From: JAGXLC01 sp046545815
Lineage (GTDB): Bacteria; Bacteroidota; Bacteroidia; Bacteroidales; UBA12077
Reading direction: 5' to 3'
Length of the DNA: 24,168 nucleotides
Assembly (NCBI GenBank): GCA_046545815.1
Contig: JBKGZA010000028.1
Coordinates: 1-24,168, forward strand
Shown here: positions 15,411 through 23,233 of the stretch, piece by piece
How positions within the stretch are numbered: position 1 is the stretch's first letter
How the letters are laid out: each line of letters begins with the position of its first letter
Notes under the pieces: model-generated
What the model was told of the DNA's origin: nothing
What the model saw: only the letters and a program-made list of their open reading frames with translations
The model's database searches: none
Program-made: the position numbers and the translations under genes

Positions 15411-16616
15411 ATGAAAAAAATACTCGGAATTGTTTTGTTTACCCTTTTCGGATCGATTGTGCTGACAGATTATTGTCAGGCCATTCCAGCTTTTGCCAGA
15501 AAGTATCGGTTGAGTTGCAAAACTTGCCATTCGCCTGCCTCTCCCAGCCTGAAGGGCTATGGTGAGGATTTTGCCGGAGACGGCTTCAGACTTGAGGAAT
15601 ACGATGCACCGGGATACTATGTGGATGCCGGTGATGAGAATTTGTCCCTTTTACGTAATTTTCCCCTCGCTGTTCGTTTGGATGGGTTCGTTACCTACAA
15701 CAACGGGAATGATAAGAAGAGTGATTTTGGGGCGCCCTACCTGATGAAATTGCTTTCCGGCGGGGCGATCTCCGACAATCTGTCCTATTATTTTTATTTT
15801 TACATGAGTGAACGGGGTGAAGTTGTTGGCCTGGAAGATGCCTACCTGATGTATAACAATCTTTTTGATACGGAACTGGATGTCAAACTGGGTCAGTTTC
15901 AGGTGTCCGATCCCCTGTTTACAAGGGAGTTACGCCTTCAGCTGGAGGATTACCAGCTATATACTTCTCAGATCGGTAATTCGAGAATTGGTCTGAAGTA
16001 TGATAAGGGCCTGATGTTAGAATATGGCTTTGATACGGGAACCGATTTGGTTTTTGAAGTTGTCAACGGGAACGGTATTGAGGAAGCCCGTGCCTTCCAT
16101 ATTTTTGATCAGGACCGGTATAAAAATTATTTGGGACGAATATCGCAGAACATCGGTGAATATCTACGTGTGGGCGGATTCGCCTATCTGGGCAAGGAAC
16201 GTTTAGAAAATAATTACAATGACGCCATAACCAATCAGGTGGAGATCTTTGGGCCCGATTTTACAGTCAATGTTGATGACCGATGGAAGCTTAATTTTCA
16301 ATACACCATCCGTAATGATTCAGAGGTATTTCCAGCCGAAAATACCATCAATACAATGGAGGATATTACAACCAAAGGCACGCTGGCCGAGTTGATATAC
16401 AGTCCAATGGGAGATGACAGCGATTGGTACCTTCTGGGAATGTACAACAGGGTGGAATCCGATTTTGATCCGGCCGATTATGAGTCGATGACTTTTCATG
16501 CCGGATACTTAATAAGAAGAAATATACGCCTGGTAGGGGAATACACTTATGTGGCAACCGGATATACCGAGAGTGAGTTTGGGCGATTTAGCCTGGGTTT
16601 CGTTTCAGCTTTCTAA
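15411..16616 (+). CDS. Outer-membrane beta-barrel protein with one N-terminal heme c motif
   Basis: A 401-residue protein with a Sec signal ending in CQA (probable cleavage after residue 24). The mature protein starts IPAFARKYRLSCKTCH, a single CXXCH (C36-H40). The rest alternates hydrophobic and polar residues with many aromatics and ends in SLGFVSAF, a terminal Phe typical of outer-membrane barrels. The IPAFARKY...CxxCH start is known from porin-like proteins of anaerobes next to multiheme cytochromes, so a heme at the periplasmic mouth of the barrel is plausible. It is 12 bases after the pentaheme cytochrome gene and surely cotranscribed. A role as a minimal electron conduit across the outer membrane is inference; a substrate porin is the alternative. 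Confidence 0.8.
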   Translation: MKKILGIVLFTLFGSIVLTDYCQAIPAFARKYRLSCKTCHSPASPSLKGYGEDFAGDGFRLEEYDAPGYYVDAGDENLSLLRNFPLAVRLDGFVTYNNGNDKKSDFGAPYLMKLLSGGAISDNLSYYFYFYMSERGEVVGLEDAYLMYNNLFDTELDVKLGQFQVSDPLFTRELRLQLEDYQLYTSQIGNSRIGLKYDKGLMLEYGFDTGTDLVFEVVNGNGIEEARAFHIFDQDRYKNYLGRISQNIGEYLRVGGFAYLGKERLENNYNDAITNQVEIFGPDFTVNVDDRWKLNFQYTIRNDSEVFPAENTINTMEDITTKGTLAELIYSPMGDDSDWYLLGMYNRVESDFDPADYESMTFHAGYLIRRNIRLVGEYTYVATGYTESEFGRFSLGFVSAF

Positions 16617-16641
16617 CCTGAATTATTCAAAAACGAACAGC

Positions 16642-16666
16642 CTATCCCGCTATTGAAGCGGGATAG
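16642..16666 (+). terminator. Hairpin 1 after the heme-barrel gene
   Basis: CTATCCCGC and GCGGGATAG form a perfect 9-bp stem with a 7-base loop, followed by TGAAGTTTTT. It lies 26 bases after the stop codon and fits a rho-independent terminator. Confidence 0.7.
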
Positions 16667-16682
16667 TGAAGTTTTTCCATAG

Positions 16683-16712
16683 CGTCAGAATTATTTTTGG
16701 ATAATTCTGACG
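16683..16712. repeat. Hairpin 2: perfect 12-bp inverted repeat
   Basis: CGTCAGAATTAT and ATAATTCTGACG pair perfectly around the 6-base loop TTTTGG. It follows hairpin 1 by 16 bases and precedes nrfH by 109 bases. It may be a second terminator arm, an mRNA structure or a protein-binding palindrome for nrf control. Confidence 0.6.
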
Positions 16713-16821
16713 TTGAAAATTACTCAAATTTTGATTGTTTATTAATTGTTTCAGATGAGACAGGGAAATCCGGATGTTTTTTCGGTTTTTAATATCTTCG
16801 AGCATCACACGATTTTGAATT

Positions 16822-17403
16822 ATGAGGAATTTCATTCGAAAAATAATACCCCCTGCTCGATGGAAAGTTCCTGTAATTTTCTTATTGGGAATATTTGCCG
16901 GTCTTTTGGTATATGTGTTATATATTTCTAAAGCCCATTCTTACTTGTCCGACAGACCTTCCGCCTGTGTGAACTGCCACATTATGGCTCCGCAATATGC
17001 CACGTGGTTTCACAGTGCACACAGGGAAGTTACGCATTGCAATGAATGTCATGTACCTCACGATAATTTCCTGAATCATTATTATTTTAAGGCAAAAGAT
17101 GGGTTAAGGCATGCTACCATATTTACACTGCGTAATGAACCGCAGGTAATAGAGATTAAGCAGGCAGGAGAAGAGGTTGTACAACAGAATTGTATCCGTT
17201 GCCATGAGCAGTTGATTAAAAATCCGGAAATGCTGACTCAACGAACTTATCATAGTGTAAAAGAACGAACCGAGAGAAAATGCTGGGAGTGTCACCGGGA
17301 GGTTCCTCATGGCAGGGAAAACAGTTTGTCATTGACACCTTATGCACGGGTACCGGTTCCGGAAAGTCCGGTTCCGGAATGGATGAAGGAAGTGTTTGAG
17401 TAA
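16822..17403 (+). CDS. nrfH: NrfH, tetraheme quinol-oxidising subunit of nitrite reductase
   Basis: A 193-residue NapC/NirT-family membrane cytochrome. One N-terminal transmembrane helix (about residues 16-36) anchors it in the inner membrane facing the periplasm. Four CXXCH motifs occur at C49-H53, C73-H77, C124-H128 and C154-H158. CVNCHIM puts M55 two residues after the first heme His, as in Desulfovibrio NrfH, where that Met ligates heme 1. It takes electrons from menaquinol and hands them to NrfA, encoded 116 bases downstream. The first start (MRNFIRKII) is followed directly by the positively charged flank of the helix, as expected. Confidence 0.95.
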   Translation: MRNFIRKIIPPARWKVPVIFLLGIFAGLLVYVLYISKAHSYLSDRPSACVNCHIMAPQYATWFHSAHREVTHCNECHVPHDNFLNHYYFKAKDGLRHATIFTLRNEPQVIEIKQAGEEVVQQNCIRCHEQLIKNPEMLTQRTYHSVKERTERKCWECHREVPHGRENSLSLTPYARVPVPESPVPEWMKEVFE

Positions 17404-17519
17404 TGAGATTAGGAGAAGTGGAGCACTGAGAAGACGAGAAAACAGGAGAACGGGAAAAACTGGAACAACGTAAAAAGTAGTGAATAATGAGAAACCTGAA
17501 AATTATAAATTTATAACAT
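17404..17519 (+). other. Purine-rich spacer between nrfH and nrfA
   Basis: The first 75 or so bases are strongly purine-biased on the plus strand (runs such as GAGAAGACGAGAAAACAGGA), unlike neighbouring intergenic DNA. No reading frame, terminator or promoter is convincing, so nrfA is probably cotranscribed with nrfH. Confidence 0.5.
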
Positions 17520-19028
17520 ATGGCAACGATACGCGAACATATCAGAAAAAAACCCTGGCTGGGATGGTTGTTGTTCCTGTCAACTGTTGTTGTTGTTTTT
17601 ATTTTGGGTTTGCTTGCCTCTTCTATTATGGAAAGAAGGGCAGAGGCTATTTTTGCCTATCAGCCTGAAGTTGAACATTCCCAATGGGAGCCCAGAAGCG
17701 ATGTATGGGGAAAAAATTTCCCCCGTCAGTATGACCGTTGGAAGGCTACCCGAGATACTTCTTTCCGTACTAAATACAATGGAAATGCTACCATAGATAT
17801 GCTGGAAAGGAATCCCCGCCTGGTAATTCTATGGGCTGATTATGGTTTTGCCAAAGAGTATGACCAGGGTAGGGGCCATCATTATTCCATTCAGGATATG
17901 AGGCATAATTTACGTACCGGCGCCCCTGTAGATGGTCAAAGCAGTCCCATGCCCAACACCTGCTGGACTTGCAAAAGCCCTGATGTTCCCCGTGTGATGA
18001 GCGAGATTGGTCCCGAAGCGTTTTATGAAGGTTCATGGGAAGAACGAGGACATCAGATAGTGAATCCCATTGGATGTGCTGATTGCCACGAATCCGAAAA
18101 TATGAACCTGCATGTTCCCCGACCCGCTCTGGTCGAAGCATTTAACAGAAATGGCCGGGATATTGAAGAAGCTTCTCACCAGGAGATGCGGAGTTTGGTT
18201 TGTGCTCAGTGTCACTCGGAGTATTATTTTAAGGGATCGGGCAATTATCTTGTATTTCCTTGGGATAAAGGACGTAGCGTTGAAGAGGTAGAAGCTTACT
18301 ATGACGAACGGGATTTTTCCGACTGGACACATGGTATTAGCAGAGCGCCTATGGTAAAAGCTCAACACCCGGATTATGAGTTATTCATGACCGGCATACA
18401 TGCTGAACGCGGATTGGCCTGTGCCGATTGTCACATGCCTTATACCAGTGAAGGCGGACAGAAATATACGGATCATAAGATCGTTTCACCTCTGAATTAT
18501 GTGGAAAAGACCTGCCTGGTATGTCATAAAGAATCTGAACAAGAACTGATACAAAACGTTTACAGCCGCTTTGATAAGGTTAAGGAGAGCCAGTATCAAC
18601 TGGAAAAGCTATTGGTTAAAGCCCATTTTGAAGCCAGGAAAGCATGGAATCTCGGAGCATCCGAAGAACAGATGGAGGACGCCCTCATGGATATCCGCCA
18701 TGCGCAATGGAGATGGGGTTATGTAGCCAACAGCCATGGAGCACCATTTCACTCACCCATTGAATCTTTGCGCATTTATAATACAGGTATCAATATAGCA
18801 CATGAAGCCCGCATGAAACTGTCCCGTATTCTGGCTGGCCTGGGATTCAACAAGGAAGTTGAAGTACCGGATATTTCCACAAAAGCCAAAGCCCAGGAAG
18901 TTACCGGGCTGGATATGCAACATCTTAACCGCCAAAAGGAAAAATTTATGGAGAAAATCGTCCCGGAATGGGAAGAAAAGGCTGCTGAAAGGGAAAGAAC
19001 CTATGATGTGGAAAAGTTAGAAAATTAA
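17520..19028 (+). CDS. nrfA: NrfA, ammonia-forming pentaheme cytochrome c nitrite reductase
   Basis: Reduces nitrite to ammonium with six electrons in the periplasm. The 502 residues carry the diagnostic heme set: the active-site CWTCK (C148-K152, lysine ligand) plus four CXXCH (C186-H190, C228-H232, C301-H305, C332-H336). The calcium/active-site residues are also seen: E234-Y235 after the third motif and K280-A-Q282-H283, matching Glu217/Tyr218 and Lys274/Gln276/His277 of Wolinella NrfA. A hydrophobic segment (about 14-35) with no clear cleavage site suggests the enzyme stays membrane-anchored. It pairs with NrfH and is followed by a strong terminator. No NrfI/ResBC-type cytochrome assembly genes are in the window. 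Confidence 0.97.
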   Translation: MATIREHIRKKPWLGWLLFLSTVVVVFILGLLASSIMERRAEAIFAYQPEVEHSQWEPRSDVWGKNFPRQYDRWKATRDTSFRTKYNGNATIDMLERNPRLVILWADYGFAKEYDQGRGHHYSIQDMRHNLRTGAPVDGQSSPMPNTCWTCKSPDVPRVMSEIGPEAFYEGSWEERGHQIVNPIGCADCHESENMNLHVPRPALVEAFNRNGRDIEEASHQEMRSLVCAQCHSEYYFKGSGNYLVFPWDKGRSVEEVEAYYDERDFSDWTHGISRAPMVKAQHPDYELFMTGIHAERGLACADCHMPYTSEGGQKYTDHKIVSPLNYVEKTCLVCHKESEQELIQNVYSRFDKVKESQYQLEKLLVKAHFEARKAWNLGASEEQMEDALMDIRHAQWRWGYVANSHGAPFHSPIESLRIYNTGINIAHEARMKLSRILAGLGFNKEVEVPDISTKAKAQEVTGLDMQHLNRQKEKFMEKIVPEWEEKAAERERTYDVEKLEN

Positions 19029-19052
19029 GCCGAAAGATAAGAAACTACCATA

Positions 19053-19089
19053 AAAATTAAGGGTAGCGAATTTCGTTACCCTTAATTTT
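19053..19089. terminator. Strong palindromic terminator after nrfA
   Basis: AAAATTAAGGGTA (19053-19065) and TACCCTTAATTTT (19077-19089) pair over 13 bp, and GCGAA/TTCGT extends the stem inward. The A/T-rich ends make it usable in both directions. It begins 25 bases after the nrfA stop. Confidence 0.85.
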
Positions 19090-19182
19090 ATAACTGTTAA
19101 ATTTTTTCATATCAAAATTCGAAAAGCCAATAAAATAGTTTCTATATATAATAGAAGAGAACCTGCTAATGTTTATAAGATA

Positions 19183-19530
19183 ATGGTTTCATCCCGGAAA
19201 ACATATCTTTTTGTTTGTCTTGCCAATATGAACAGAAGCCCTACGGCTGCAGCCGTTTTCCAGGGGCTTGCACGCTCTAAAGGCCTGGATATTCAGGTGA
19301 TGTCTGCGGGGATCTCCGGATGGGCGGCAAGGCCTTTGGACAGTGATATTTTAAAAAAAGCTGATTTGATCTTTGTAATGGAAGATTACATGAAACATGA
19401 GATACAGTCCATCTTTTCCGTTGACCCGGGAAGAATAATTGTACTGGGTATTCCTGATGTGTATGACAGAGATGATGCTGTTCTGGTTAAAATCCTTGGG
19501 GAAACCCTGGAACCATATATTGAAGGATAA
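19183..19530 (+). CDS. Small low-molecular-weight protein tyrosine phosphatase-like protein
   Basis: A 115-residue cytoplasmic protein. The phosphate loop C12-LANMN-R18-S19 is the C-x5-R-S signature of LMW phosphatases and arsenate reductases, and P91-D92 in GIPDVYD is at the place of the general-acid Asp loop. The SAGISGW block is also typical. It is about 35-40 residues shorter than a normal LMW-PTP and lacks most of the region after the phosphate loop. No kinase partner is nearby; its stop faces the convergent AKR gene, 39 bases away. Phosphatase activity is likely from the motifs; the target is unknown. Confidence 0.75.
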   Translation: MVSSRKTYLFVCLANMNRSPTAAAVFQGLARSKGLDIQVMSAGISGWAARPLDSDILKKADLIFVMEDYMKHEIQSIFSVDPGRIIVLGIPDVYDRDDAVLVKILGETLEPYIEG

Positions 19531-19569
19531 ATCTCTTTTTAATTTTAGCTAATAAAACCTTGACTGATC

Positions 19570-20385
19570 TTACTCCTCATCAGCCATATCACTGACAGGG
19601 TCTAAATACAATCCCCGGTCCAGTGCTCTGATTGCGGCCATCTCTTCATCAGATAGACTAAAATCAAAAATGTCGGTATTTTCTTCCAGATGCTCCGGGG
19701 TGCTTGCTTTTGCGACCGGGACAATCCCTTCCTGAACAAGCCACCGGAGAGAAACCTGTGCAGGTGATTTTCCGTGTTCTCTTCCTATACTCCGCAGAAA
19801 GGAATCTTCTATGAGTCGCCCTTTGGCCACCGGACTGTATGCCATCAGGAGATAATTGTTTTCTATGGCATGATCCAAAAGATTCTGGCGTACCAGGTAT
19901 GGGTGAAATTCAACCTGGTTGCAGAATATTTCGGAATATTTTGTAGCTTCATCAAACAGGGAGGGTGGGAAGTTGCTCAGTCCAATATGTTTAATAATCC
20001 CTTCTTTTTGAAGTTGGGCCAAAGCGTTTAGGGTTTCCTCCAGTGAAATTCCAGTGTGAGGCCAGTGCAGTAATATTAGATCAATGTAATCTACAGAAAG
20101 CTTGTGGCAGCTTCCTTTAGTGGTAGCGATCGCATCATTGTAGGCAAAATTGGCCGGATTCAGTTTGGTGCTCAGAAATATATTCTTACGTACTGCTTCC
20201 GCTCGTTGAATGCCTTCCCCTACTTCCCGTTCGTTATCATAATCCTGAGCCGTGTCGATCAAACGGTATCCTAATGACAAGGCGCTTATCACAGTATCAA
20301 TACAGGAATTGCCCCTGAGTAACCAGGTGCCCAAACCAATAGCCGGCACTTCCTCTTCTCTAATTGTTATGGTAATGTCGTTCAT
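19570..20385 (-). CDS. Aldo/keto reductase, 2,5-diketo-gluconate reductase-like
   Basis: A 271-residue cytoplasmic AKR close in pattern to the prokaryotic AKR5-type enzymes: GLGTW, then D44 (LIDTAQDY), Y49, K74 (LSTKL) and H107 (LLHWPH) form the tetrad. IKHIGLSNF and VPVAKASTPEHL give the strand and the cofactor-binding loop. It reduces aldehydes, ketones or keto-sugars with NADPH; the substrate cannot be read from the sequence. It converges on the phosphatase-like gene and diverges from the site-2 protease gene, so it is a single-gene unit. Confidence 0.87.
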   Translation of the reverse strand: MNDITITIREEEVPAIGLGTWLLRGNSCIDTVISALSLGYRLIDTAQDYDNEREVGEGIQRAEAVRKNIFLSTKLNPANFAYNDAIATTKGSCHKLSVDYIDLILLHWPHTGISLEETLNALAQLQKEGIIKHIGLSNFPPSLFDEATKYSEIFCNQVEFHPYLVRQNLLDHAIENNYLLMAYSPVAKGRLIEDSFLRSIGREHGKSPAQVSLRWLVQEGIVPVAKASTPEHLEENTDIFDFSLSDEEMAAIRALDRGLYLDPVSDMADEE

Positions 20386-20427
20386 TGAGATTTATTTTAA
20401 ATTCCCGCGAAAAATTATAAAAAAATG

Positions 20428-20459
20428 TTTGAATTGACTTATCATTAATATGATATTTG
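20428..20459 (+). promoter_or_regulatory. Candidate promoter of the site-2 protease gene
   Basis: TTTG (20428-20431), 20 bases, then GATATTTG (20452-20459), one mismatch from TAnnTTTG. Transcription would start near 20466, after a possible in-frame TTG start at 20457, which argues for the ATG at 20544. Confidence 0.48.
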
Positions 20460-20543
20460 CTACGAAATGAAAACCTTTTTTCATTCGTTTTTTTAGTGAT
20501 CTTTATTATATTGCTTTTTTTGATTTTGTTAACAACCATTCAG

Positions 20544-21632
20544 ATGAAATATTCACTTACTTTAGGCAGGCCATTTGGAATAAGAATTTCGGTTCACTGG
20601 ACTTTTTTGTTGATCATTGCCTGGATTGTTTTTATCAATCTTCAGCAGGGGCTTGGGTTGAGGGACATTCTTTATTCCGTTCTTTTTGTACTTTCCATAT
20701 TTGTTTGCGTTGTGCTTCACGAGCTTTCCCATTCGCTTACAGCCAGACGTTATGGCATACCCACGCGCAGCATTACCCTTTTGCCTATAGGAGGTGTCGC
20801 TGATTTGGAAAAAATGCCCGAAGACCCTAGGCAGGAGCTGATGGTTTCAGTAGCAGGCCCTCTTTTAAATCTGGCTATCACCTTATTTTTATGGATTGTA
20901 TTGTCAACAACAGGACAACTTGATTTGAATCCCGCCAACTTTCAGGTTATCAATGAATCCAACTTTCTTGTCATATTAATGTTTGCTAACCTGATGCTTG
21001 CCGTGTTTAATCTCATTCCTGCCTTTCCCATGGATGGTGGCAGGGTTTTCAGGTCTCTGCTGGCCATGAAACTACCCCGTGACCAGGCAACCCTGGTGGC
21101 GATGAACATTGGTAAAATCTTTGCTTTTTTTATTGCCATCTGGGGTTTGTATGCCAATCCCTTTCTTATATTTATAGCCATTTTTATTTATATTGGAGCA
21201 CAACGTGAATATGAAATGGTTAAATATACTTCTGTGCTTACCGGATATACCGTAGATGACGTACTTATGCATGAATATACCCCCTTACATCCCCATGATA
21301 CCTTAAAACGTGCAGTAGATATCCTCCTCGACGGGACTGAACAACGGTTCATCGTTACTCATGATGACCGGGTTATGGGAGTGCTTACCCGTAACGATAT
21401 CATTGAGGGGTTGATGAAATACGACGAAAATACAGAGGTGGGAAAAATAATGAATCCCAATGTAACCGTATTTCAATCCAGTTTATCTCTCGAAGAAGCC
21501 TATGAAACGATGCGATATCAACAGATCACCATGGCTCCGGTGGTGGATAATGATAAAGTAAAGGGTCTGATTGATATGGAAAACATCAATGAGTTCATTA
21601 TGGTTCGTACTGCCATGAGGAGAACCGGTTAG
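20544..21632 (+). CDS. Site-2 protease family zinc metalloprotease with two CBS domains
   Basis: A 362-residue inner-membrane protease. The HELSH motif (H59-E60-H63) and D164 in IPAFPMDGGRV bind zinc and form the intramembrane active site; about six helices span residues 20-220. Two CBS domains (about 235-295 and 300-355) follow and may bind adenine nucleotides to gate activity. Such S2P-CBS proteins cleave membrane-bound factors, but no anti-sigma factor is next to it. I chose the ATG at 20544 (KYSLTLGRPFGIRISVHW is a standard N-terminus). A TTG at 20457 would add 29 residues with another hydrophobic segment, but it falls inside the predicted promoter. Confidence 0.85.
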   Translation: MKYSLTLGRPFGIRISVHWTFLLIIAWIVFINLQQGLGLRDILYSVLFVLSIFVCVVLHELSHSLTARRYGIPTRSITLLPIGGVADLEKMPEDPRQELMVSVAGPLLNLAITLFLWIVLSTTGQLDLNPANFQVINESNFLVILMFANLMLAVFNLIPAFPMDGGRVFRSLLAMKLPRDQATLVAMNIGKIFAFFIAIWGLYANPFLIFIAIFIYIGAQREYEMVKYTSVLTGYTVDDVLMHEYTPLHPHDTLKRAVDILLDGTEQRFIVTHDDRVMGVLTRNDIIEGLMKYDENTEVGKIMNPNVTVFQSSLSLEEAYETMRYQQITMAPVVDNDKVKGLIDMENINEFIMVRTAMRRTG

Positions 21633-22035
21633 AAGCTATCTGGAAGGCGTATAATATTTTATTCCCGAAAACGATTCTGAAAAATAGGATGTTATTATTT
21701 AGAGTGAGTTAAAATTACCTGATCGCTAAGATATCCCTGGCTCTAAAAATTGCACTGAAAGCTCGAATTAGGAGGATGTTTTATAAATATGTTTATATTT
21801 ATATTTGTATTAATTCAGATGGTTGAATCTTAAATTTTGTTAAAATGTTTCCTGTTTGGGCAAAACTTTGTATCTTGCTGCATTAAAACAATTGGGGTTG
21901 GGTTCGGTATCTTAGCAATTAACCGCAAACAAACAAATAGGATTTTCATGTAAATGATAACCAATAAATGTTATCAGGAGCATGGATAGGGGATATACAG
22001 AAACTGGTTCATGTTAAACCTAAAATAGTAAGATT
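21633..22035. promoter_or_regulatory. 403-base intergenic region before the Tat-AKR operon
   Basis: AT-rich, with no supportable gene or strong terminator. A possible promoter lies at 21836-21870: TTTG, 23 bases, then AAACTTTG, one mismatch from TAnnTTTG. That leaves a leader of about 160 bases before the AKR start, with no structure I can identify. Confidence 0.4.
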
Positions 22036-23211
22036 ATGCGTAACAATGATTTCAACAGAAGAACATTCCTGAAGACTTCCCTGCTTGGAACGGCAGGAGC
22101 TTTATTTACAAATAAAGTAGCGGGTTCGGAATCCGTTAGATCCATTCATTCCGAAGGAAAAAAAGGCAATATTGTTAAAAGGAGATTGGGTAATACGGAT
22201 ATTGAGTTGCCTGTGGTAAGCTTTGGAGTTATGCGGGCAGACAACCCCAATTTGATAAAAGCTGCTATGGATGCCGGTGTTGAGCATTTTGACACGGCTC
22301 ATGGCTATCAGAATGGCAACAATGAAAAAATGCTGGGAGAGGTTCTGAAGGACTACCCACGTGATTCCTTTACCATTGCAACTAAGGTGGGATCAAAGGA
22401 TAAAGAGGAATTTATGGAAATGTTGAATACCAGTCTGGAAAGGCTGCAGATGGATTATGTAGAGATTCTTTATTCACACGCTGTGTCTTCACGGGATGAC
22501 GTATTGAATGAGGAAGTTCTGGATGCTTTAAAGACTGCCAAGAAGCAGGGTAAAACAAAGTATATTGGAGTTTCCACTCACAGCAGTGAGCCTGAAGTTA
22601 TAAAAGCTGTTATTGATGGTGGCGTGCATGATGTCATTCTCACTTCTTATAATTTTAAGCAGGATCATAAAGATGAAATGACCGAACTTATCAAAGAAGC
22701 TTCCAATGCAGGAATTGGCATAGTGGCCATGAAAACACAGGCCGGCGGTGATCTTGGAAGTGATTCCGATACAAAAATGCCCAATCAGGCTGCTTTGAAA
22801 TGGGCTTTGAAAAATCCTCATGTCCATACCGCTATCCCTGGAATCATAACTTATGATGAACTCGATGAGAACATGGCGGTAATGAATAATCTGGAGATCA
22901 CGGAAGAGGAAGAGGGATTTTTATATGCCGCTTCACTTGAACAGGGACTTTATTGCAACGGGTGCAATGAGTGTACAAAATCATGCCGTAAGGATATTCC
23001 TATCCCTGAAATGATGCGTGCCTATATGTATGCATATGGTTACCGGGAGGTTAAAAAAGCAAAAGATGAGCTTGTTGCCAATGGTATAGAGGGTAATCCC
23101 TGTACGGATTGTTCCGTTTGCACGGTAAAGTGTATCAAAGGCTTCAATGTACCACAAAAAGTGGCTGATATTACTAGGCTGACAAAGGTTTCTGATGATT
23201 TTCTTGTATAA
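22036..23211 (+). CDS. Tat-exported aldo/keto reductase fused to a two-cluster ferredoxin domain
   Basis: A 391-residue protein. RRTFLKTSLLGTAGALF at residues 8-24 is a twin-arginine signal, so it is folded with cofactors before export. The AKR barrel has the full tetrad D86, Y91, K117, H148. After the barrel come C307-x2-C310-x2-C313-x3-C317 and C356-x2-C359-x2-C362-x3-C366, ligands for two [4Fe-4S] clusters. The protein could therefore pass electrons between a sugar-like or carbonyl substrate and a periplasmic carrier. NAD(P) supply outside the cytoplasm is a puzzle; the cofactor may be tightly bound. The next gene starts 22 bases later. Fusion and motifs are clear; the function is not. Confidence 0.9.
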   Translation: MRNNDFNRRTFLKTSLLGTAGALFTNKVAGSESVRSIHSEGKKGNIVKRRLGNTDIELPVVSFGVMRADNPNLIKAAMDAGVEHFDTAHGYQNGNNEKMLGEVLKDYPRDSFTIATKVGSKDKEEFMEMLNTSLERLQMDYVEILYSHAVSSRDDVLNEEVLDALKTAKKQGKTKYIGVSTHSSEPEVIKAVIDGGVHDVILTSYNFKQDHKDEMTELIKEASNAGIGIVAMKTQAGGDLGSDSDTKMPNQAALKWALKNPHVHTAIPGIITYDELDENMAVMNNLEITEEEEGFLYAASLEQGLYCNGCNECTKSCRKDIPIPEMMRAYMYAYGYREVKKAKDELVANGIEGNPCTDCSVCTVKCIKGFNVPQKVADITRLTKVSDDFLV

Positions 23212-23233
23212 TCTATAAATAGCCAACAGCATT

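Noticed and set aside
17480..17668. 62-codon frame with a CCCC run at the nrfA start
   Set aside because: Out-of-frame shadow of the nrfA N-terminus.
19140..19156. AT palindrome TTCTAT-ATATA-ATAGAA before the phosphatase-like gene
   Set aside because: Short and made only of common AT-rich words; it could arise by chance.
20457..20543. TTG start extending the site-2 protease by 29 residues
   Set aside because: It lies inside the predicted promoter, and the family N-terminus fits the ATG at 20544.
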